From positions 36,948,470 through 37,012,469 of the forward strand of contig NC_053146.1 in the NCBI RefSeq assembly GCF_016808335.1: 64,000 nt of DNA, in the 5' to 3' direction. This document shows, piece by piece, positions 24,020-35,326 of the stretch. The stretch comes from Panicum virgatum. Taxonomy: Eukaryota; Streptophyta; Magnoliopsida; Poales; Poaceae. The stretch's first letter is position 1. Every line of letters starts with the position of its first letter. Made by a program: the position numbers and the translations under genes. The notes beneath the pieces were generated by a model. The model was not told the origin of the DNA. It did no database searches and saw only the letters and a list, made by a program, of their open reading frames with translations.

Positions 24020-25244
24020 TGTTATCGCCATAAATTAACAGGGTTAATTACTGGGCCGCGAGTGAGTTGGGCTTCATGAAGAAATTAAAGAAGGCTTACG
24101 AATCGGCTCCTGCGTGAGCATTTGGGCCGTATGGGCCATGTATCCTTAGATTTAGTTCAGATTGAGTTAGAGATAGAGTCTGATATGGACACGTTAGATT
24201 AGATTGTTTCCCAACTCTCCGGACTATAAATATGTACCCTATGATATTCGTAGAAGAGGGAACGTCATCACGTTTTGCAAACAACAACTCTCGGCGCACC
24301 GCCACCCCTAATTCTAGGGTTTCATCCAACTAAGCGCCATGCTGCCCTAATCGCTTCTCGCGATCAGGGCAGTGTTGTTCTTGCTTATACCTTGGCATTA
24401 CTCGTACTGAAGCGTTTTTTATGGCGAGTAGTACTAGTTATCTTGATGTTCGTAGCATGGCCTTTAGTAGATTCATTATGCTTTTGTCGTTTACCATCTA
24501 CGAATATCATGTTGTTTCTATGCAGTCATGCTCTAATCTTATGATAATTCTTGTTGCATAGGATTAGTCGCATGGAGGCAACACCTTGTTTCTTTTCTAT
24601 CTAGTAGATCCAATCTGTTACGGTTTGTTCTTATTTTATAAGGATTAGCTCAATATCTGCTAGGTTAAGCCCTGCAAATGGATTGGATGTTCCGGTGATG
24701 TAATAGATGCTTTATCTTAGCCTTGATAGGGATTGTTCCGGGAATCGGCTCTTGCTAGTTCTTAGGCCTCTGTTTTCGGATATGGTTTAGTTATCTGTTA
24801 TGTTCGCTAGGCCTAGTTACGTGTAGGATGTTCCGATCTAGCAGTGAAGCTTTTACTGTCGTGGATCGAATCAGCTAGATTTAATTGAAGCAAGTTTTCC
24901 ATAATTATTTGCTTTATTCACCAATATCCGGATAGATGCAGATCCAATCTGACACCGGGACTCGATCGGCTCTTTAAAGCCGATGCAAGAGTCGTCCTGG
25001 GGAGCCGACCACGGCTCGGACTTACGTTTCCACGTGTTTGTGTATGCAGGCAAATCGTTGCAAGCACGTTGGCACCTTCCTGATCGGGTATGGGTCAGGT
25101 GGCATGCCTTACATTCTCCGGAATCCTCGGCGTGTGCCAGATTGCGGGCCGTTGATGAGGAAGCAGTGCCTGTCAGCGCCCCGGCGACCTCCCGGCTGTT
25201 CGTGTTGCCTGTCGCTACTCGCCGGTGGGTTTTGACCGACAACA
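24020..25244 (+). repeat. 5' LTR (1225 bp) of the 10-kb gypsy element
   Basis: It begins TGTTATCGCC and ends CCGACAACA. A CTATAAATA box near 24225 is a likely promoter. It is the counterpart of 32872-34096. Confidence 0.92.
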
Positions 25245-25249
25245 CATTC

Positions 25250-25267
25250 TGGCACGCCCGGTGGGAC
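25250..25267 (+). other. Primer-binding site of the 10-kb gypsy element
   Basis: TGGCACGCCCGGTGGGAC follows the 5' LTR after five bases. The same sequence is common after LTRs of grass gypsy elements. I cannot assign the tRNA safely. Confidence 0.6.
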
Positions 25268-25296
25268 CTTCATCAGCAACAACGCCTGCTGCAGAG

Positions 25297-28200
25297 ATGA
25301 CTGGACCTCAAGACCAAGTTCCTATTCCGCTGGTCACCAAACCTGTCATGTATGAAGAGCTGACTCCAGAACATAAGCAAAAATACGATGAGGTCAAAGC
25401 TCAGTTCGAAGCCAATCTCATCGGCTCTTTTGAGAGGACCCGCAACCATGGCATCAGGTGGAAGGGGTTCTCACCAGAGGGTGCTCTCGACAACGTTGAT
25501 CTGTCCGTTCCATCAGAGGAGCGAACCAGGGCCCTACGCCAGGAGATGAACTATATGGTGGCTCATACGCTCCATCGGCACTCAGAAAGCCTGGTGAACG
25601 AGCTTGAGCGCGTGGCACATCGCGTTGTCCAGGAGGTGATCAAGAACCAGTACTCCCCATCGGGACCAATTCTGGGGAGTCACAGGGGAGAAGCCTCACT
25701 CCAGTCTAGGCCGCCATTGCTATATTCACTCGCGGCAGCAAGACAGCAAAGCTCGCCGATCTACGTCGTGTACAAGATCGGCGGTGATCCTGGAGAGGGC
25801 CAGTTCCTGAACGAGCCGCCTAAGGAGATCCCGCATGGCTACACATACGTGTACATAACTGACAACATCAGCGCAACACGCACAGGGCAGCTGGTGCGTA
25901 CAGGAGCCTCAGGAGCAGACGCAGAGAAACAGGCATGGCTGGCAAAGTATGCTACCAGGCCGAGTGCTGAACCCTCGGCCCCAGGAGTTCTTAGTGTGGA
26001 GCAGGTCAGTGCAATACTAAGCGACCAGTTTGGCATCCTGCCCAAGAGAAAGGTGATCGGCTATTCCAAGCCGTATCCAAGTGATTATGACTTGATCCCG
26101 TTGCCATCCAAGTATCGGCTCCCAGAGTTCACCAAGTTAAGCGGATCAGAGGGGGCCAGCTCTATTGAGCACGTGAGCCGATACCTAATGCAGCTTGGGA
26201 TGATCTCAGTATCGGATCCTCTGAGGGTCCGTTTCTTCTCCTAGTCTCTCACGGGTTCAGCTTTTGGATGGTACACATCACTGCCTCCAGATTCGATCCG
26301 GACTTGGAGGCAGCTGGAAGATCAGTTTCACACCCAGTATCATTTAGAGGCTGCTGAAGCTGGGATTGCCGACCTCGCTCAAGTCAGGCAGAAGCGAGGG
26401 GAAAGTGTTTCAGAGTACGTGCAGCGCTTCCGAGAGGTCAAGAACCGATGCTACACGTCGCGCATAACAGAAAAGGAAGCGGTTGATTTGGCAGTTCTGG
26501 GACTCGCTAAGCCGATCAAGGATCTGGCTTTTCAGTTGAAATTTACCTCTCTGGCACATATGGTGTAGAAGCTTACGGCGTATGAACACTACCACCCTGA
26601 GCTGTACCAGGAAAAATTCAAGCTCCATGTCAATGTGGCCCAAGTAGGTGATTCCGATGATTCTGGCGAGGAACAGGAAGTGGCCGTACCAGAATGGACC
26701 CGGGGGGCAAACCCCGTCCCGTGCAAATGGGTCAAACAGAAGGGGCTTGTGAAGGGCTTTGACTTTGATGTGGCCAAGGCAGAGCAGATATTCGATCTAC
26801 TACTCAAGGAAAAGTAGTTGAAGCTCCCAGAGAGTCACAAGCTACCAACGGCACAAGAGCTGCAGGGAAGGCTGTACTGCAAGTGGCACCACTCGTTCAC
26901 CCATGCCACGAATGACTGTAAGAAGATGCGTCGGCAGATCCAATCGGCTATCGAGCAAGGCCGATTAATTCTGGCCCAACACACGATGAAAGTGGACAGT
27001 CAACCATTCCCATAAGCTAACGTGGTAGAGCTGTCGGATCTTGGACCTGAGGGCCAGAATTTGGCATTTCAGATCAACATGGCGGGACCCATGCGCCGCC
27101 GTGACGAGCAGAGGAGAGAGGCCGCTTCTGGCAAACGGCCCCAGGATGAAGACAAGCCAGAGCAGCAACATGTCACTGAAGAACAAGTGCGTCACATCCG
27201 CAACCAGCTCCCAGCTTCCAATCGGCTTCTGGAAAAATACTAGTACCAGTACAAGTTGCACCGCCGATATGAATCGGAGGAGGAGGAGTACGAGCACCGC
27301 ACAGGGAGGACGTTGGGGAGGCGCCAGGCTATACGCGATCACTAGCATTGACTGTTCTTCAGGTACTGTTGGAACTCCGGCATGAGCCGATTACCTACTA
27401 TAGATGATTGCTTGGAGTGCAGGCCTCGGGAACGCCAGCAAGGCGAGACATCGATGTTCCAGCACTTGGGACCCAGAACACATCGCGATGACCGTGTGAG
27501 GCGGCCATCCAGGGATGATCTCGAGCCAGAAGAAGAAGATAAGTATCATCGTCCACGATGGTATCCTGACGGGCTCAGCCGATCACAGAAGCGCAGAGTG
27601 CAGCGCCTGCGCAATTTCGAAGAGGCGGAAGCAAAGTACCTCGACGTGCTGAGGAAAGTGCGTCCGGATCTCGCGGAGCAAGTCAGGCGACCGCGAAGGG
27701 AGGAGAGGCATCCTCCAAGGAGGGAGTGGCGCCCCAAGCAGCCAAGAGCCGATGAGAAGCCATCGGCTGATGTGAACATGGTGTTCATGCTCCCGTCAGA
27801 GTTTCGGGCACCCCAACCGGAAGAATTGGCCATCGCGCAGCTAGATCTCGGCCCACAGCCGATCATCTTCGAGAAGCCCAAGGAGAAAAGCTACAAGCAC
27901 CTGAAGGGATTGTATCTCAAGGGCTTCATAAATGGCAAACCTGTGAACAGAATGTTGGTCGACACTGGCGCCGTAGTCAATCTGATGCCGTACTCAGTGC
28001 TGCACCGATTGGGTCGTTCTACTGCTGATCTCATCAAGACCAATGTTATGCTCAATGATTTCAACGGTCAACCATCAGAGGCGCAGGGTGTCCTCAATGT
28101 AGAGTTGACAGTTGGCCGCAAGACCGTCCCAACCTCGTTCTTCATCGTCAACAGCAAGAGTACGTACACAGTGCTGCTTGGGAGGGATTGGATTCACGCC

Positions 28201-28428
28201 AATTGTTGTGTCCCTTCCACGATGCACCAGTGTTTGGTCCAGTGGGATGTTGATGAAGTGCATGTGGTCCGTGCAGATGATTCCAGCGAGGTTTCGTTTG
28301 CAGACATGAATGCCTGGGATGCGGAAGGGGAAGAGCTGATCTCAGGGATCGCGCTGGAGGACTGTGATCGGATTGAAGCGACAAAAAATAGACTGAGGTT
28401 GGTCTTATCCACTGGCCTCACAGAGTAG
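25297..28428 (+). pseudogene. Gag-protease frame of the 10-kb gypsy element
   Basis: A single reading frame of about 1044 codons starts at the ATG at 25297 and runs to 28428 without frameshift, broken only by stops at 26242, 26566, 26815, 27013, 27241 and two near 27345. The gag capsid region is seen after 26245 (SLTGSAFGWYTSLPP, RQKRGESVSEYVQRFREVK), then a zinc-like CKWHHSFTHATNDC near 26880. The protease has the active site VDTGAVVNLMPYSVL near 27960 and LLGRDWIH near 28180. Four stops are one C-to-T step from Gln codons, three of them CAG to TAG. Function is lost, but the frame shows it was intact recently. Confidence 0.88.
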
Positions 28429-28496
28429 ACACATCCTGGCGAGCTTCAGAATCCAGCAAGGTTAAAGAGGCCGGTCCCAGCGACCGGCCCCAAAAA

Positions 28497-30081
28497 ATGA
28501 GTAATATATATTTGGGGTTACATTTGTCACATCGTGTACAAACAATGGCCTTTGCTGAGCATTCAGTTTTGAATAATAATGGGATTATGGGAACAGCCAG
28601 CCCATGCGATTGGCCGGAAAAATTTTCTTGTTATCTCCCTGTGTTTGCTGTCGATGTCGATCTTTCAGACGGTGGTAAGTTAGGGTATGGGTTTACGTCT
28701 GCTGACGATTTGGAGGAAGTCGATATCGGTCCCGAGGATAAGCCGCGACCGACATTTAACAGCAAAAAGTTAGACCCAGCAACAAAAAGTCGATGTAGAG
28801 GTTCAGTTTCTAGAACCCGGAGACTGGAGAGCCGATATCTTCAATTATTTGAAGGATTCGGCTCGGAGGGCACCCGGAAGGATAAGACTCAAAGCCATGA
28901 AGTTTGTTTTGATTGGGGACGACATGTTCTATAGGACTTTGGAAGGGATGCTGCTTAAATGTCTGGGACTTGCAGAGTCGAATCGGCTTTTGCATGAGAT
29001 TCATGAAGGAGCCTGCGACACTCATCAATCGGTTCATAAGATAAAATGGCTGATTAGGCAATCAGGATATTACTGGCCTACCATGCTTGAAGATTGCTTC
29101 AAATATTACAAGGGGTGTCAGGCGTGTCAGAGATTCGGCAAGATTCAGATAGTGCTGGCGTTAGTAATGAATCCTATTATTAAGCCGTGGCCATTCAGGG
29201 GTTGGGCCATGGATATGATCGGCCAGATTAACCCGCCGTCTAGTAAAGGTCACCAATGGGTGTTAGCTGTTATAGATTATTTCACAAAATGGGTAGAGGC
29301 GATACCCATGAGGTCGGTGGCATCAAAAGATGTGATCAGTTTCGTCAAAGAGCACATCATTCATAGGTTTGGGATCCCTCAGACCATCACGACCGATGGA
29401 GGGTCGGTCTTTATTTCGGAAGAACTTAGGAAATTCACTGATGACACGGGGTTCAAGCTGATCAGATCATCCCCATATTATACCTAGGCTAATTGACAAG
29501 CTGAAGCATCCAACCAGAGCCTTATCAAGTTGATCAAGAGAAAGATTGATGAATATCCTAGGCGCTGGCATGAGGTGTTGTCAGAAGCTTTGTGGGCATA
29601 TCGAATTTCATGTCACGGATCCATCAAGACGTCACCATACCATTTGGTCTACGGCCAAGATGCTGTGTTACCATGGGAGATTACGGCCGGATCGAGACGT
29701 GTTGAGTTTCAGAATGATCTATCGGCTGAACAGTATGCAGCCTTGATGAACGATAATGTGGAGGATCTTACAGAGCTAAGACTTTGGTCGCTTGAGAAAA
29801 TTAAGGAAAACAAGGCTAAAGTTGCTCGTGCATACAATAAAAGGGTCAAGCCGAAAGAATTCCAGGTTGGAGATCTAGTTTGGGCGGCAGTTTTACCATT
29901 GGGAACTAAAGATAGAAAATATGGCAAGTGGTCTCCAACTTGGCACGGGCCGTACAAGGTTGATCAGGTTTTGCTTGGAAATGCCTACATGCTTGAGGAG
30001 TTGGATGGTGTCAAGTTTCCTGTGGCTGTCAATGGCCAGCACCTCAAGAAATATTTCCCGAGCATGTGGGAGGGTGAATGA
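28497..30081 (+). pseudogene. RT-less pol: linker joined to integrase
   Basis: After protease the linker DDLEEVDIGPEDKPRPTF (about 28710-28760) should lead into RT. Instead, near 28780-28800 the sequence jumps to the very end of RNase H and the integrase zinc finger (HEIHEGACDTHQS...GCQACQRF). RT and most of RNase H are gone. The integrase core is present with AMDMIGQINPP, TTDGGSVF and the region around QAEASNQS, but two stops at about 29487-29499 interrupt it. The C-terminal GDLVW and GPYKV segments follow to the stop at 30081. The integrase is in the same frame as gag. Confidence 0.85.
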
Positions 30082-30110
30082 CAAAAGCCGACGAAATCCA
30101 TCTGGCTGAA

Positions 30111-30231
30111 TCATGAGAGGCCAGCACGTTGAGTTGGCCAGTACAAAAAAAAATCATGAGAGGCCAACACATTGAGTAGGCCAGTAAAAAAATCATGAGA
30201 GGCCAACACGTTGAGTTGGCTAGTAAAAAAA
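30111..30231 (+). repeat. Three ~41-bp tandem repeats after integrase
   Basis: TCATGAGAGGCCAACAC followed by TTGAGTTGGCCAGTA and an A run repeats from 30111, 30154 and 30193. Each unit contains the inverted pair GGCCAAC/GTTGGCC and could fold into a small hairpin. The array sits between the convergent ends of the sense pol and the antisense gene. Confidence 0.85.
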
Positions 30232-30347
30232 GAGAGATAATATATGAGAAGCGAGACAGCCGATGTGCGACCATCGACTTAAGATGTTTTAAACAGTTAC
30301 AAGTTTCAGGTTAACGGGCAATACTAAATGTTTCTTGAGCCTATCTA

Positions 30348-31691
30348 TTAGTTCAGGAATTCTTCTATGGCATGGATGGCTTCTGTGCGGACGGCGTCTG
30401 CTCGTGCTATGATTGCTTCATCATCCTTGTCATCGCCTGTTACTATCTGCCGACTCAAGGTGCTTATCTCTGCAAACTCTGCTTGTATCTGGTCAGCTAT
30501 TTCCTGGGTTTCTTGCTTGGAGTTTGCAATAGAAGCTTCCTCGGCCTAGATGAGTTTCTTGGTGGTGCGGACCTTTTCTTCGAGTTCTGCCAATTCTTTC
30601 TTCAGGAGGTCGAGTCGGTTCATGTTGGCAGACACGTCAGCTTTGATATCTAGAGTTGCCTTCTTCTGGTTGAGGGCCTTGCACTTTTGGGCAATGTTAA
30701 CTTTCAGAGAAGTTTGAGAACGACGTGCTTCTATTCTTTGTTGTGCTCTATTCACTTCTACCCGGAAGAATGGAAGATTGCTGGCTGGCCAGAGCTTGAT
30801 TTGCAATGGCTCCGGGAGCTGGGATTCTATTTGCTCGAAGATGTTCTTTATTTCGCTGGAATCACCAACTAGAGCAGTAATTGGAGCAGAGAGCAGACGC
30901 TTGATATTCTGAAGCTGATTTGTAACTGTAATCGGCTGATGTGGTGACTTCACCTCTGCATTCGGTGCATTCAATCCCATTGATGCTGGGTCAAAGAAGA
31001 GTAGGTCTGAAATATTGAAGCCCTGCCGATATGATAAAGATTATTTGAGCAAAGTACATTAATGGAGTGATCAGCTGATTTAAATCAGCTCGTAGAGTTA
31101 CCTGTTCTGAACAAGAAGTGATGATCGGTTCAAGTGTGGCCGATCCAGTTGGATTGGAGGTGACAACAGGGGCTTCGATTATGTCAGCCTGTTCATCATG
31201 CACATCCGTCAGAGCATTGGGAGTTTCAGTTGCTCCAGTATTAGCTTCGTGAATGATGGCTTCATGTTGTACTGAGCTACTAGTATTAAGGTTGTCTTCA
31301 GTTGCGTTCTGGAAATAAAATTACAATCAACCAGAGTATATATGTATGCAATAAGGGAGAGGTTTTGGTAAGATGGATTACCTGGTTATTGTTAGACTCT
31401 GATGGACTCGGGGAAGCATGTGCTGATTTCTTGATGACTCGCTTCGTGATCATCTTCCTTTTCTTAGTTGGCACTTGGGGGGCAGCACTTGCAGAAGTTT
31501 GTCTTCGTTTAGAAGCTGACTGGAGTAAGTCTGGCTGAACAACCATTATTACTTTCTTCATTGATGGTGATCCCTTGCAAAAGAAATGTGCTGAAGAAAG
31601 TTAAAAGGATTGGGCTGGATGTTACCTTCAGGCCGCAGATTGCCGCATCATCGATTGCAGAATTTATTGTCTGAGCTGCAGAGTCTGCCAT
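30348..31691 (-). pseudogene. Antisense spliced gene of the 10-kb gypsy element
   Basis: Four exons with plausible splice sites read on the minus strand: 31626-31691 (ATG, MADSAAQTINSAIDDAAICG), 31382-31573 (basic, Ser/Lys-rich, KKRKMITKRVIKKSAHASPS, possible nuclear signal), 31102-31308 (acidic, Thr/Ser-rich) and 30348-31022 (coiled coil ending EEFLN). The only internal stop is a TAG near 30548, one step from a Gln codon. All three introns start with GT and end with AG. I do not recognise a family. It lies tail-to-tail with integrase, the position of the extra antisense ORFs known from some Tat-lineage elements. Confidence 0.65.
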
Positions 31692-32049
31692 GGTTCAGAA
31701 CTGTTGACTTAGGGTTTGGTTGTTGTGGGCTCTGATTCGAATTCCATATGCTTAGAGAGTTCTTGCTCGAATTTGTAGAGCGGGATTTTCGAATTACGCT
31801 CGGATTTGGAAGTGTATTTTGAGTTGGGTTCGAAGTGGAAGTGATGTTCTACTCTTATGCGGGTTGCTTCCAGTTTGAATTTCGTCGGCTCTTAGATATT
31901 AATGGAAGCCAGATGCATTGCCATCGGCTTTTTGGGGAATAATCCAAACACATAGAATTGAAAGACAATGAATTTCATTAAAAGATGGTTTTTTACAGAA
32001 GAAAGCCGATTTGACAAAGGAATAATCCTTCGGCTTTACAATCCTACTC

Positions 32050-32613
32050 CTACAGTACTACGTCTACTACTCGTAGGTACCTAGTACCTACGGAGTTTGG
32101 GGCTCCGGGCCGGCGCATCTCCGCCGTTGCTGCTGTCGTCGTCGTCATCGCCATCGTCATCATCGTTGTCATAGCTATCGTCATCGTCGAAGGCGCTGCT
32201 GCCGCTCTCGGACTCGAAGTCGCTGCTCTGACCACCGCTGCCGCCGCTCTCTTCCTCGCTGTTCTCCTCGGAGGACCCGAGGAATCGGAAGGGATCTCCT
32301 CTTCTGAGGAGGAATCGACTCCATCCCAGGAGAACTTGTCGTCGCTGCTGCTCTCCAGTTCCTCCTGGAACAGGAACTGGAGGTCTTCCCCCTCGGTCTT
32401 GGGCTCGTCCTCCTCAGAGACGGTCCCGAAGTCGAACTCCTCTGCATCCCAATGCAGAGGAGCCAGCGCCTCGTGTGCTGCCACCGGGTTGTGCTCCAGC
32501 GTCGGCTCCCGACTCTCTGGGATGGAGTCGAGGGAGGAGGCAGAGAGGGTTGAAGAAGAAGAGGAGAAAGAGTCATCAATGGAGTTGGAGCCAGAGGAGG
32601 AGGAGATCGCCAT
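32050..32613 (-). pseudogene. Antisense Ser/Asp/Glu-rich frame near the 3' LTR
   Basis: From ATG at 32613 the frame reads MAISSSSGSNSIDDSFSSSS and continues through acidic Ser-rich tracts (SSSEEEIPSDSS). After about residue 130 the frame becomes a meaningless Met/Thr-rich run, while a neighbouring frame over 32080-32220 reads almost entirely Asp, Ser and Gly. A frameshift near 32260 is the simple explanation. It is a low-complexity acidic protein of unknown role. It may be a separate gene or an upstream exon of the antisense gene at 30348-31691. Confidence 0.5.
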
Positions 32614-32871
32614 GGCTACTGGAGATTGGGGTTTTTTCTGTGCTACTTGGCTTTGGAGGAAGATGAGTTTGCCATGAAGAGAGCCGATTCGGGGTGAGAT
32701 TAAATAGTAAAAAGATGGAAGACGGATCGGCAGTTTCACATTCTACGAGAAGCCAGTTGCAGAGACGTTGCGTCTTCCTTGGTGGTTGCAGCGGTTTTTA
32801 ATGAGCATTAATGGGAAGATGAAGCGACGAAGTGGTTTTGGAATTATCTTTGCCAAAACCAGGGGGGCATG

Positions 32872-34096
32872 TGTTATCGCCATAAATTAATAGGGTTAAT
32901 TACTGGGCCGCGAGTGAGTTGGGCTTCATGAAGAAATTAAAGAAGGCTTACGAATCGGCTCCTGCGTGAGCATTTGGGCCATATGGGCCATGTATCCTTA
33001 GATTTAGTTCAGATTGAGTTAGAGATAGAGTTCGATATGGACACATTAGTTTAGATTGTTTCCCAAGTCTCCGGACTATAAATATGTACCCTATGATATT
33101 CGTAGAAGAGGGAACGTCATCACGTTTTGCAAACAACAACTCTCGGTGCACCGCCACCCCTAATTCTAGGGTTTCATCCAAGTAAGCGTCATGCTGCCCT
33201 GATCGCTTCTCGCGATCAGGGCAGTGTTGTTCTTGCTTTTACCTTGGTATTACTCGTACTGAAGCATTTTTGATGGCGAGTAGTACTAGTTATCTTGATG
33301 TTCGTAGCATGGCCTTTAGTAGATTCATTATGCTTTTGTCGTTTACCATCTACGAATATCATGTTGTTTCTGTGCAGTCATGCTCTAATCTTATGCTAAT
33401 TCTTGTTGCATAGAATTAATCGCATGGAGGCAACACCTTGTTTATTTTCTATCTAGTAGATCCAATCTGTTACGGTTTGTTCTTATTTTATAAGGATTAG
33501 CTCAATATCTGCTAGGTTAGGCCCTGCAAACGGATTGGATGTTCCGGTGATGTAATAGATGCTTTATCTTAGCCTTGATAGGGACTGTTCCGGGAATCGG
33601 CTCTTGCAAGTTCTTAGGCCTCTGTTTTCGGTTATGGTTTGGTTATCTGTTATGTTCGCTAGGCCTAGTTACGTGTAGGATGTTCCGATCTAGCAGTGAA
33701 GCTTTTACTGTCGTGGATTGAATCAGCTAGATTTAATTGAAGCAAGTTTTCCATAATTATTTGCTTTATTCACCAATATTCAAATAGATGCAGATCCAAT
33801 CTGACACCGAGACTCGATCGGCTCTTTAAAGCCGATGCAAGAGTCGTCCCGGGGAGCCGACCACGGCTCGGACTTACGTTTGCACATGTTTGTGTATGCA
33901 GGCAAATCGTTGCAAGCACGTTGGCACCTTGCTGATCGGGTATAGGTCATGTGGCACGCCTTACATTCTCCGGAATCCTCAGCGTGTGCCGGATTGCTGG
34001 CCGTTGACAAGAAAGCAGTGCCTGCCAGCGCCCTGGCGACCTCCCGGCTCTTCGTGTTGCCTATCGCTACACGCCAGTGGGTTTTGACCGACAACA
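32872..34096 (+). repeat. 3' LTR (1225 bp) of the 10-kb gypsy element
   Basis: It begins TGTTATCGCC after the polypurine tract CCAGGGGGGCA (32859-32869) and ends CCGACAACA. It has the same length as the 5' LTR. Confidence 0.92.
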
Positions 34097-34097
34097 A

Positions 34098-35326
34098 TGT
34101 AACACACGGTTTATAAAAGGACATAAACCGAGCAATCCTATACGTGCCAGAATCAAGTCACACGTATATACAACAGAATGAACAATATATCACAGCACAT
34201 ATCACGTAAAAAGATATAATAAAGCGAATACGAATGTTATTTATTACATTAATGACAAAATGTCTGATACAGCGGAAGCGTAGAATACATATACGAAGAA
34301 CTCTCGGAAGCAGGGCGCCACAGGGACGTCGACTGGGAGACGAAATGCCTAGAAGTCCTCGTACTCCTGGTAGCTCCGGGTGAACTCCCTCGCGTCGGCA
34401 CGAACTGAGCAGCAGTAGAGTATCCCCAAAAAGGACAAGAGGAAATAGAGTAGAGAAGGTAAGTGTGAGTACACAACTTGTACTCAACAAGTATAACACA
34501 AACTATGAGGCTCTAAGGTTGGCTGACTCAACTGCATTAGCTTTTAATCTTGGCAAAATTTTATTAAAGCTATTTACTACAAGTTGATGAATTACCATAA
34601 AACTCAGTTACATAGTAATTAATCAAAATTAATTATGATGCTACTGAGAACCAAACCAAACCAAGCCACCCGGGGAAACCCTCCTAACCAAAGGAAGATA
34701 ACCCCACTAATCAAAAGGAGGATCTGGGCTGCTCATGACCGTGAGCACGACTAGTATACCAGTTTTACACTCTGCAGAGGTTGCACATCTTTACCCACAA
34801 GTCGTGAGCTACGCTAGTTGTTCATCACACTTCCTTAGGTGGGATGGCTAGCAAACTCACTACGTGGCCGTTACAAAGGACCACGTTGGTAAGGTGTAAC
34901 CGCTAAACATTCAGGCAATGCAATGATGGTGCCCACCTCGAGGGGGTACAAGATAACACAGACTAGCCTCGTAGTGTAGGGACCATTGAAGCTCGACCCC
35001 CCTCTTGCCCCGTCGGTAAGTTACTCCCGAACCAAAATGACCTAATTAGTAAGCCAAGACCGTCCCATTCCAGTCTTGTGGTAGCGCTGTTGTCCCAGGT
35101 TGTCGCTCTATGAACCGGTCCTTATGGAGAGTGGCCAACCCAGCAGTAAGCACCGTGCTGGCCCCCTAAACCATGTTCCTAACAAAAACCAATTTTTAAC
35201 GAGACGTGAGCCACTCAAACGGGCCACTCCTAGAATTAAGTTGCATATACCATTAATCAAATTAATTAGATAAAGCCAATTAAATTTATTATTAATTACT
35301 AAAATTTGAATTAGGGTGTTACAGTA
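34098..35326 (-). repeat. Solo LTR in reverse orientation (1229 bp)
   Basis: On the minus strand it opens TGTAACACCCTAATTC and closes GTGTGTTACA, proper LTR ends. GTATA stands at 35327-35331 on its right and at 24011-24015 on its left once the 10-kb element is discounted, a perfect 5-bp target duplication. It matches the 3' two-thirds of the LTR at 35828-36998 in reverse, so it is a shortened member of the same Tekay-like group. Confidence 0.75.

Larger units (their letters stand above)
24020..34096 (+). mobile_element. 10.08-kb Tat-like gypsy element without RT, with antisense genes
   Basis: Two LTRs of exactly 1225 bp (24020-25244, 32872-34096) flank a primer site, gag, protease, integrase, a short tandem repeat, an antisense spliced gene, a second antisense acidic frame and a polypurine tract. 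RT and RNase H are deleted. The sequence suggests it landed one base outside the edge of the reversed solo LTR at 34098. The flanks ATCAG and ATGTA share only two bases, so the duplication is poor. In the first 285 bases I count about 8 differences between the LTRs. Confidence 0.85.

Noticed and set aside
24871..25300. ORFs repeated at 24871-25300 and 33780-34124
   Set aside because: They lie in the two LTR copies of the 10-kb element and have no coding features.
25297..28428. Programmed readthrough of TAG codons in gag
   Set aside because: There are too many stops at unrelated places, most one C-to-T step from Gln. Decay explains them better than recoding.
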